A DNA stretch of 5,251 nt from Puia dinghuensis (GTDB taxonomy: Bacteria; Bacteroidota; Bacteroidia; Chitinophagales; Chitinophagaceae), in contig JAMFRX010000343.1 in assembly GCA_026224995.1 (NCBI GenBank), positions 1 through 5,251 of the forward strand. Direction: 5' to 3'. The notes beneath the pieces were generated by a model. The model worked only from the letters and a program-made list of their open reading frames with translations. It had not been told where the DNA came from and made no database searches. Below, piece by piece: positions 1 through 5,251 of the stretch. The stretch's first letter is position 1. Each line of letters begins with the position of its first letter. The translations under genes were made by a program, and so were the position numbers.

Positions 1-365
1 GGAAGAAGGGGGATAAAATAGAGCTAAGTCTCCCGATGGAGGTAAAACAGGTGGTGGCTAATCCGGCGCTAACCGTTGATCAGGGGAAAGTAGCCTTACA
101 GCGGGGCCCGGTGATATATACGGCGGAGTGGAAGGACAACGAAGCAAAGGTCAGTGACCTGGTGATCCCGCGGCGGGCTGTTTTTACGCCTGCATACGAA
201 AAGGGGTTGCTGCAGGGAGTCATGGTGCTCAAGGGGACGGTGTTGAAAAAAGATAAGTCCGGAAAAGTGGAGATGACGGCGATACCCTATTGCGACTGGG
301 CGAATAGGGGGACGGGGGAAATGACTGTTTGGTTCCCGATGGAGGGGGCTGAGCATGGGGAATAG
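1..365 (+). CDS. GH127 (DUF1680) beta-L-arabinofuranosidase-like glycoside hydrolase, C-terminal fragment
   Basis: The reading frame is already open at the left edge (first full codon at base 3) and runs 120 residues to TAG at 363-365, so this is the 3' end of a longer gene. The ATG at 36 is an internal methionine, not the start. The fragment matches what I know of the C-terminal beta-sandwich of GH127/DUF1680 enzymes: a G-D-x-I-E-L-x-L-P-M strand, then KVALQRGPVIYTAEW (about 30 residues into the visible part), and the late signature IPYCDWANRGTGEMTVWFP just before the end. Characterised GH127 members remove beta-L-arabinofuranose from arabinosylated glycans or glycoproteins, using a cysteine nucleophile; that catalytic region lies upstream and cannot be checked. 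Any signal peptide would also lie outside. The end overlaps the next gene by 11 bases. Family assignment is fairly secure; the exact substrate is not, since DUF1680 proteins vary in specificity. Confidence 0.85.
   Translation, partial: KKGDKIELSLPMEVKQVVANPALTVDQGKVALQRGPVIYTAEWKDNEAKVSDLVIPRRAVFTPAYEKGLLQGVMVLKGTVLKKDKSGKVEMTAIPYCDWANRGTGEMTVWFPMEGAEHGE
341..345 (+). promoter_or_regulatory. Shine-Dalgarno-like GGAGG ahead of the SGNH hydrolase start
   Basis: GGAGG followed by more G lies 9 bases before the ATG at 355, inside the last codons of the GH127 gene. Position and sequence suit ribosome re-initiation after the upstream gene ends at 365. Bacteroidota usually depend little on Shine-Dalgarno pairing, and the surrounding DNA is G-rich, so the match may be chance. 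It nevertheless supports ATG 355 as the start. Confidence 0.35.
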
Positions 366-2163
366 AAGGCGCACCCGGTTGTTCAAGGCGATCGCCTTGT
401 GTCTGCCGATCCTGTTGCTGCTGGTCGTGGAGCTCCTGTTGCGGCTCTTTGGTTATGGGCATGACACTTCGCTCTTTATCCGGTATCCCGACGACCCGCG
501 ATATTGGGTGATGAACAAATATGCTTCAGCGCTATATTTTTCGGATACGGCGAATGCCACCAGGGGCAGCATAGAGCCCTTTGCGGTGCAGAAAGCCACC
601 AACACCTTCCGGGTCTTCGTGCTGGGCGAATCGACGACGGCGGGGTATCCCTATTTCCATAACGGGTCCTTTGATCGCTGGCTGCAATTCCGGCTGATGC
701 ACGAGCATCCCGAGCTGCACTTTGAGTTCATCAATGTTTCGCTTACGGCAGTGAATTCCTGGACAGTGCTGGATTTTGGGCGGCAGGTGCTGCAGTACCA
801 GCCGGATGCGGTATTGGTATATACGGGGCACAATGAATACTATGGCGCATTGGGCATTGGTTCTACCAGCCATATAGCCAACAGCCGGCTGCTGGTGCGG
901 ACGGTGCTGACGATGAGGAGGCTGCGGCTGGTGCAGCTGTTAGGTAGTTTTTTTTCGGCCTTTCGGCCAAGCGGCGCTTCGCCGGATGCACGGGAGAACC
1001 TTCTGCAGCGGATGGCGGCCGATCAACGGATCGTCTATGGGTCCGCGGCTTATGAGGCCGGTATCCGGCAGTTCAGGGACAACATGGAGGAGCTGTGCCG
1101 GCTCGTAGATGCGAAGGGTATCCCGCTTTTTTTGAGCAACCTGGTGAGCAACGAGAAAGACCAGCCGCCTTTGGGGGAGGATAGCGCCGCCCGGCGCGAG
1201 TTTACGTTTGGCGACAGCGCTTACCGGGCCTGCGACTATGGAGTAGCCCGCCGGCATTATATACAGGCGAAAGAAGTGGACCCATTGCGGTTCCGGGCGC
1301 CTGCGGCTATCGATAGCGAGATCCTCCGGCTATGCGCCGGCTATCCCCATGTACACCTGGTGGATGCTCAAAAATTTTTGCGGGGGGCTTCGCCGACTGG
1401 GATCCTGGGCAGGGAGACTTTGCTGGAACACGTGCACCCCAATCTATATGGGTATGCGCTGCTGTCGGAGGCGTTTTATACATCGATGCAGGGATTGTTT
1501 GGGGCAGCGACGGGTTCCAAAATGTCCTTTGACGAGCTGCTGGCGAAAATGCCTGTCACTGCCGTGGACTCGCTTAACGGCGCCTATACGATCATGATGC
1601 TCAAGAGCAGGTGGCCATTTCATGAGCCCATACCGGCAGGGTTCAAACGCGGCAATACCGTACAGGAGCAGCTGGCCGGCGCTATCGCCGTGGGCAGGCT
1701 TAGCTGGCTGGATGCCACCAACGAGCTGTATACCCTGAGCATGCGGACGGGCGATAAGCGGACCGCGCTAAAAGCCGTAGGGGCCGTGCTGCTGGAACAT
1801 CCTTCGAACACCCGGTATGCGCTCTATGCCGGCCGGCTGAGCTTCGAGCTGAGGGAGGACAGTGACGCCGTCTTTTATTTTAAGCTGGCGTATACGGCGG
1901 ACCCTTCGCCGGCCAATCTGCAGAGCCTGTACCTGCTGTATATGAAGCTGGATCAGCCCGGGCAGGCGAGCAGCTGGCTGGATAGCGCCATGGCGAGGCA
2001 ACCTGATGATGCCCGGCTGGGCAGCTTGAAGTCGCTGACGGGCCTGATCATCCGACTGAAGGCGCAGCTGGCGGCTTCACCCGGTGATAAGACGCTGAGC
2101 AGACAGCTGGCTTTGTACTATCACGAGGCCGGGGCCGACGAGGCTGCGGAGAGATACAGATGA
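355..2163 (+). CDS. Membrane-anchored SGNH/GDSL hydrolase-like protein with TPR-like C-terminus
   Basis: A 602-residue protein. Residues 1-10 are basic (NRRRTR) and 12-32 form one hydrophobic helix, suggesting an uncleaved signal anchor with the rest outside the cytoplasmic membrane. Residues about 84-380 carry SGNH hydrolase blocks: block I FVLGESTTAGYPY with candidate nucleophile Ser93, block III-like VYTGHNEYYG with Asn160, and block V EHVHPNLYGY with candidate His361. Block V usually reads D-x-x-H; here Glu358 takes the Asp place. Residues 283-324 look like an inserted TPR-like helical pair, and 440-602 resemble degenerate TPRs (for example 483-548), probably for protein contacts. SGNH enzymes cleave esters, including acetyl groups on polysaccharides; next to a GH127 gene, deacetylation of glycan side chains is a reasonable guess, not shown. 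An acyl-transfer role or a non-catalytic role is possible. ATG 355 is chosen because the hydrophobic helix follows directly and a GGAGG precedes it. The protein ends abruptly in a TPR-like helix. Confidence 0.85.
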   Translation: MGNRRRTRLFKAIALCLPILLLLVVELLLRLFGYGHDTSLFIRYPDDPRYWVMNKYASALYFSDTANATRGSIEPFAVQKATNTFRVFVLGESTTAGYPYFHNGSFDRWLQFRLMHEHPELHFEFINVSLTAVNSWTVLDFGRQVLQYQPDAVLVYTGHNEYYGALGIGSTSHIANSRLLVRTVLTMRRLRLVQLLGSFFSAFRPSGASPDARENLLQRMAADQRIVYGSAAYEAGIRQFRDNMEELCRLVDAKGIPLFLSNLVSNEKDQPPLGEDSAARREFTFGDSAYRACDYGVARRHYIQAKEVDPLRFRAPAAIDSEILRLCAGYPHVHLVDAQKFLRGASPTGILGRETLLEHVHPNLYGYALLSEAFYTSMQGLFGAATGSKMSFDELLAKMPVTAVDSLNGAYTIMMLKSRWPFHEPIPAGFKRGNTVQEQLAGAIAVGRLSWLDATNELYTLSMRTGDKRTALKAVGAVLLEHPSNTRYALYAGRLSFELREDSDAVFYFKLAYTADPSPANLQSLYLLYMKLDQPGQASSWLDSAMARQPDDARLGSLKSLTGLIIRLKAQLAASPGDKTLSRQLALYYHEAGADEAAERYR

Positions 2164-2242
2164 GGGGCCTTGCCGGCTCGATTTAAGGATACGGTGATAC
2201 TGGTTCGATGAAAACCCGATATTTGCATTAAATCAACCGTAT

Positions 2243-2686
2243 ATGAACCTCACCTCCAGATTCAACGATTGGGGCGACCGGCATCACCCTAAAATTCTCG
2301 ATATTCTCCGGATGCTCCTTGGGTTATTTTTAGTTATAAAGGGCATGATCTTCTTTAACAACTCCGCTTATCTCCGGTACCTGATCATCGACAAGGGAAT
2401 GATCAGGCAGTCGCCGGAGATCATCTCGGCGATCATCTATTATGTCAGCTACATCCATGTGCTGGGTGGCGGCCTTATTTTCCTTGGCCTGTATACGCGG
2501 CTATGGGCGCTGCTGCAATTGCCGGTTGTCTTTGCTGCCGTATTTTTTGTGAATATTACCTCTCCCTACGTCAATTCCGAGCTTTGGCTATCCATTTTGG
2601 TGCTTGCTTTGTTGACGCTTTTTCTTGTGATCGGTTCCGGGCCTTTGTCGCTGGATCATCTTTTTTCGAGGATAAAGGGGAATTGA
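2243..2686 (+). CDS. DoxX family integral membrane protein
   Basis: A 147-residue protein with four predicted membrane helices at about residues 19-38, 60-83, 86-105 and 115-132, the usual DoxX layout and length. Family-like features are the helix 1 segment LRMLLGLFLVIKG, the GGGLIFLGLYTRLWA turn between helices 2 and 3 (residues 75-89), and the C-terminal GPLSLDHLF (133-141). DoxX relatives are small inner-membrane proteins; the name comes from an archaeal thiosulfate:quinone oxidoreductase subunit, but most bacterial members have no proven function, and roles in redox or thiol stress have been proposed for some. The 79-base gap from the SGNH gene lacks a clear terminator, so read-through co-transcription is possible. 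No Shine-Dalgarno is seen. An in-frame stop at 2195-2197, with no ATG between it and 2243, supports this start. The stop codon touches the stop of the minus-strand gene that follows. Confidence 0.88.
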   Translation: MNLTSRFNDWGDRHHPKILDILRMLLGLFLVIKGMIFFNNSAYLRYLIIDKGMIRQSPEIISAIIYYVSYIHVLGGGLIFLGLYTRLWALLQLPVVFAAVFFVNITSPYVNSELWLSILVLALLTLFLVIGSGPLSLDHLFSRIKGN

Positions 2687-3595
2687 TCAACGCGCTTTCC
2701 GGGTTAAGGAGGTCCAATCCAGCTTCTCCACTGGTTTGAAGCCGGCGGCTTTTGAAAATTGCATGTTGTGCTTGAAATTTTTGATCGCGTCAGAGGGATC
2801 GATCAGGTCGAAATTCAGCTTTGCCAGAGTTTGGCTATAAATGGCTGCGGAGAGGATCGGCTTTTGTTCGATCTTGTCTTTTTCCGGGTCGGCAAGTCCG
2901 GTGAGGACATGGATGAGGACGAAATCAACAGGAAGGAGGGCGAGCACTTGCCTTGCCGTGCGCAGCAGGTAGCTGCAAATATGGTTTTGGTAGAGCTCAT
3001 GGAATTTAAATATCGCCATTTCCTTCTTCGAGAGCTTGCCGTCGGACGTCAGGGATACAGAAAATTTGGGGATGATCTCTTCGCTATGTGCATAGAATTC
3101 GACCTGAACGGCATCGGGGTCGAACAAAAAACGGGGCTGAGCATCCGATGGGGCAGTTTCCGTAAAGGGATTGAAGCGGACCATCGCCTCGTTGTAAGCC
3201 GCGGGGTCTTTATTCAAAATGCCGACCGCCAGACGATGCATCTTTTCCCATTCCTCCCGGTCCAGGGAATATGTGGCCATTGCTTTCTCCAATTCGCTAT
3301 CGTCTTTCTCCCGGGCAGCTTCCACAGCTTTTTCCAGCCGGGCGGTTTTTCCGGCGGTCGTTCCGAAAAGCCTGTCGGGCAAAGTAGGCCTGTAGCGGTT
3401 AAGCCTGGCTGTTGCCTCCTGTTCCAACCGGTTGGAAGCCTCGGGCCTGGCAGGCGCCTGCTTATCGGAGATCTCCTGCCAGTCGATCTGTGCGACCGGT
3501 TCCTTATGAACAGAAGTAAGGGAGGTGATCAGGTAATAATGCTGGTCGACGGCCTGGGAGGCGCTGGCGCGTGAAAGGCCTTTGAATATGCTCAT
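2687..3595 (-). CDS. Conserved-looking protein of unknown function, 302 residues
   Basis: I do not recognise a named domain. The protein has no signal peptide or membrane helix and should be cytoplasmic. Residues about 55-125 are charged and helical (LEQEATARL, KTARLEKAVEAAREKDD, DREEWEKMHRLA), possibly a short coiled coil. A folded core follows: VQVEFYAHSEEIIP (163-176), SLTSDGKLSKKEM (181-193), then HICSYLLRTARQVLALLPVD (205-224, with Cys207, Arg212 and Arg215), VLIHVLTG (226-233), and a C-terminal stretch PILSAAIYSQTLAKLNFDLIDPSDAIKNFKHNMQF (246-280). These core segments resemble unnamed bacterial hypothetical proteins I recall, but no function is known to me. The minus strand is preferred over a long open frame on the plus strand (2759-3574) because this translation has alternating hydrophobic and charged segments typical of a soluble protein, while the other looks like an antisense shadow. 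The gene converges on DoxX and diverges from the FAD oxidase. Confidence 0.8.
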   Translation of the reverse strand: MSIFKGLSRASASQAVDQHYYLITSLTSVHKEPVAQIDWQEISDKQAPARPEASNRLEQEATARLNRYRPTLPDRLFGTTAGKTARLEKAVEAAREKDDSELEKAMATYSLDREEWEKMHRLAVGILNKDPAAYNEAMVRFNPFTETAPSDAQPRFLFDPDAVQVEFYAHSEEIIPKFSVSLTSDGKLSKKEMAIFKFHELYQNHICSYLLRTARQVLALLPVDFVLIHVLTGLADPEKDKIEQKPILSAAIYSQTLAKLNFDLIDPSDAIKNFKHNMQFSKAAGFKPVEKLDWTSLTRKAR

Positions 3596-3743
3596 AGGTT
3601 CCAGGTTTAAGGTAAAGGGGTAAACGGCCGCAAGGGAAGGCTTATTGCGGGGAAGAGCGGTGGTATAAGGGTATACTGCCCTAATTAAAATGTTTACATG
3701 TAAATTGTGTTCTATTATTCGCTTTTAAACATTCGTTCAATAG
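3596..3743. promoter_or_regulatory. Divergent intergenic control region
   Basis: These 148 bases separate two start codons facing away from each other, so promoters for both genes must lie here or within the neighbours. The right half (about 3680-3740) is clearly AT-rich compared with the coding DNA. It holds a perfect 12-base palindrome at 3693-3704, a direct repeat GGTATA at 3662-3667 and 3670-3675, and TATTAT at 3713-3718. I found no convincing match to the Bacteroidota promoter pattern (TTTG at -33 and TAnnTTTG at -7) in either direction. A weak minus-strand possibility is TTG followed after 16 bases by TACCTTAA, ending close to the minus-strand gene's start. Confidence 0.5.
3693..3704. 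promoter_or_regulatory. Candidate operator: perfect palindrome TTTACATGTAAA
   Basis: TTTACATGTAAA is identical to its own reverse complement and lies 39 bases before the ATG of the FAD oxidase, where an operator would be expected. Symmetry stops at the flanking bases (G on the left, T on the right). It could bind a dimeric repressor or activator controlling the dehydrogenase, the divergent gene, or both. In AT-rich DNA a 12-base palindrome can arise by chance, and no regulator gene is visible in the window. Confidence 0.35.
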
Positions 3744-5251
3744 ATGGCAGTCGATTTCAATAGCCTTGCAAAGGAATATTCAGGGGAGCTATATTTTAAC
3801 GATACCGCCGGGCATCTGGCTGTAAGAACGGCCTATTCCACCGACGCCTCCGTGTACCAGGAAATGCCTATAGGGGTAGCCATTCCGAGGAATGCGGCGG
3901 ATATCAAGCTGCTTATCTCCTTCGCCCGGGAGCAGGGAATAACGATAGTGCCACGCACCGCGGGAACTTCTCTCGCCGGGCAGGTCGTCAGCGACGGTCT
4001 GATAGTGGATGTCTCCAAATACCTGACGGCCATTCTGGAAGTCAACCAGCAGGAAAAATGGGTTCGGGTAGAGCCAGGAGTGGTAAGAGACGATCTGAAT
4101 GTCTGGCTGAAGCCGCTGGGCCTGCTATTCGGACCGGAGACGTCCACCTCCAGCAGGGCTATGATCGGCGGGATGATCGGCAACAACTCCTGCGGGCTGC
4201 ACTCGCGGATATGGGGAAACACCAGGGATAATCTCCTGGAGGTTACTGTTATCCTGGCAGACGGAAGCGAGCTTATGCTTGGCCCGGTGGATGGCGCGGC
4301 TGCCCGGCAACAACACCGGCTCTATGCCGAGATGCTGACTCTACTGGAAGATGATGCCAACCGGCTAGCCATCCAGCATAACTTCCCGAAGCGTTCGGTG
4401 ACCCGCCGCAACAGCGGCTATGCGCTGGATAGCCTCTTAGCACAGGTTGAGGGGGCAGGCTCTTTCAATCTGAGCAGCCTGGTAGCCGGGTCTGAGGGCA
4501 CGCTATGCTTTGTCACCTCGGCGAAGCTGAAGCTGATCGACCTGCCGCCCAAGGAGGTGGGCATGGTGGCGGTCCATTGCTCTTCTCTGCAAGAAGCGCT
4601 GCAGGCCAATCTGATCGCGGTACAGGCGGCCTGTGCTGCGTCGGAGCTCGTAGACCATGTGATCCTCGAGCAGGCCATCAACAACGCGGAGCAGGCGCAG
4701 AACCGGTTCTTCCTTGTGGGGGAGCCCAATTCTATCCTGATGGTCGAATTCTTTGACGAGACGCCTGCCGGGCTTCGGCAGAAATGTGACGAGCTGATCA
4801 GTGGGCTTAGAGCGGCCGGTCTTGGATATGCCTACCCGATATTGACGGGCGAAGAGACGAACAGCGCCTGGTCCCTGCGAAGGGCCGGCCTGGGCCTGCT
4901 GCGCAACCTGAAGGGGAAAGCTCAGCCCGTGAACCTTATCGAAGACTGCGCGGTAGCCGTCGAAGACCTGCCGGCCTATATCGGTGACCTGGAGGCGCTG
5001 CTGAAAAAGCATGAAACCCGTTATTCCATGTATGCCCATGCCGGGGATGGCGAGCTGCACGTAGAGCCGATGATCGACCTGAAGTCGTCGACCGGGCGGC
5101 AGCTGTTCAAGACCATTTTGACCGAAACCGCCACCTTAGTCAAAAAATACAATGGCGCCCTATCGGGCGAACACGGCGATGGCCGGCTACGCGGCCAATT
5201 CATACCGGTAGTCATGGGCCCGGAGGTCTATAGTCTGTTTAAACAGGTGAA
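3744..5251 (+). CDS. FAD-linked D-2-hydroxyacid dehydrogenase (D-lactate / D-2-hydroxyglutarate type, YdiJ-like), N-terminal part
   Basis: The frame opens at ATG 3744, directly after an in-frame TAG at 3741-3743, and stays open for 502 residues to the window edge, so the gene is 3'-truncated here. The first part is a PCMH-type FAD-binding domain: VPRTAGTSLAGQ (69-80), VRVEPGVV (107-114), GGMIGNNSCGLHSRIWGNTRDN around 142-163, and LVAGSEGTL (246-254). The substrate-side FAD-oxidase C domain follows: WSLRRAGLG (376-384, with Arg379/Arg380), IEDCAVAVEDLP (399-410), YAHAGDGELHVEP (430-442, with His432 and His439 as likely metal ligands) and SGEHGDGRLRGQF (474-486). Relatives oxidise D-lactate or D-2-hydroxyglutarate to the 2-keto acid and pass electrons to a membrane or soluble acceptor. 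The start and motif pattern fit the roughly 1000-residue class that continues into a Cys-rich Fe-S (GlpC-like) half, which would lie beyond the window. Substrate cannot be settled from sequence; a shorter GlcD-type protein is the alternative. Confidence 0.9.
   Translation, partial: MAVDFNSLAKEYSGELYFNDTAGHLAVRTAYSTDASVYQEMPIGVAIPRNAADIKLLISFAREQGITIVPRTAGTSLAGQVVSDGLIVDVSKYLTAILEVNQQEKWVRVEPGVVRDDLNVWLKPLGLLFGPETSTSSRAMIGGMIGNNSCGLHSRIWGNTRDNLLEVTVILADGSELMLGPVDGAAARQQHRLYAEMLTLLEDDANRLAIQHNFPKRSVTRRNSGYALDSLLAQVEGAGSFNLSSLVAGSEGTLCFVTSAKLKLIDLPPKEVGMVAVHCSSLQEALQANLIAVQAACAASELVDHVILEQAINNAEQAQNRFFLVGEPNSILMVEFFDETPAGLRQKCDELISGLRAAGLGYAYPILTGEETNSAWSLRRAGLGLLRNLKGKAQPVNLIEDCAVAVEDLPAYIGDLEALLKKHETRYSMYAHAGDGELHVEPMIDLKSSTGRQLFKTILTETATLVKKYNGALSGEHGDGRLRGQFIPVVMGPEVYSLFKQV

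Noticed and set aside
36..365. A complete 109-residue gene starting at ATG 36
   Set aside because: The frame is open back to the window edge and the upstream residues continue the GH127 C-terminal domain, so ATG 36 is an internal methionine.
955..969. GGCC-TTTC-GGCC hairpin next to a T run, resembling a terminator
   Set aside because: On the plus strand the T run precedes the hairpin rather than following it, and on the minus strand the hairpin is followed by A. Both lie inside a confident coding region.
2218..2225. GATATTTG upstream of DoxX, one mismatch from the Bacteroidota -7 box TAnnTTTG
   Set aside because: No TTTG or TTG element sits at the required distance upstream, so it is not supported as a promoter.
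2208..2231. A seven-codon frame (MKTRYLH) just upstream of DoxX, possible leader peptide
   Set aside because: Too short to separate from chance; there is no run of regulatory codons and no attenuator hairpin beside it.
2413..2440. Two copies of GATCATCT within the DoxX gene
   Set aside because: They encode Ile-Ile pairs in a membrane-helix region and are explained by codon choice; no wider repeat is present.
2759..3574. A 271-codon open frame on the plus strand, antisense to the 302-residue minus-strand gene
   Set aside because: It lies entirely within the minus-strand gene, its translation has scattered Cys/Gly/Arg and no recognisable domain, and the opposite strand gives the more protein-like sequence. 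Most likely a shadow frame.
3833..4222. A 129-codon open frame on the minus strand
   Set aside because: It is antisense to the FAD-binding domain and is rich in Ser/Thr/Pro/Arg, as expected of a shadow of GC-rich coding DNA.
4503..5060. A 185-codon open frame on the minus strand
   Set aside because: It overlaps strongly recognised FAD-oxidase coding sequence on the plus strand, and its translation resembles no protein I know.

Overview
The window looks like a stretch of a Bacteroidota chromosome, most likely Chitinophagaceae-like. The reasons are: a GH127-type glycoside hydrolase, a membrane-anchored SGNH hydrolase with TPR repeats of a type I know from this phylum, a D-2-hydroxyacid dehydrogenase of the FAD plus Fe-S fusion type, moderately GC-rich coding DNA with AT-richer spacers, and mostly absent Shine-Dalgarno sequences. 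The assignment rests on protein resemblance recalled from memory, not on a search. No RNA genes, CRISPR arrays, insertion sequences or phage genes were seen.

Layout: (1) bases 1-365, + strand, the C-terminal end of a GH127 (DUF1680, beta-L-arabinofuranosidase-like) enzyme whose catalytic part lies upstream of the window. (2) 355-2163, +, a 602-residue membrane-anchored SGNH/GDSL hydrolase-like protein with a TPR-like C-terminus, overlapping the GH127 gene by 11 bases. (3) 2243-2686, +, a four-helix DoxX-family membrane protein. (4) 2687-3595, - strand, a 302-residue cytoplasmic protein of unknown function, convergent with DoxX; the two stop codons abut with no spacer. (5) 3596-3743, a divergent intergenic control region containing a perfect 12-base palindrome. 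(6) 3744 to the end, +, the first 502 residues of a large FAD-linked oxidase resembling D-lactate / D-2-hydroxyglutarate dehydrogenases (YdiJ type), cut off by the window edge.

Functionally, genes 1 and 2 look like a translationally coupled pair: a hydrolase for arabinose-containing glycans and a possible envelope-anchored esterase. DoxX may be co-transcribed with them but has no obvious link to sugars. The unknown minus-strand gene and the dehydrogenase diverge from one control region, which leaves open shared regulation. I see no defence, mobile or biosynthetic system here. The items most worth a second look are the uncharacterised 302-residue family, the Glu-for-Asp position in the SGNH block V motif, the zero-spacer convergent stops and the palindrome.
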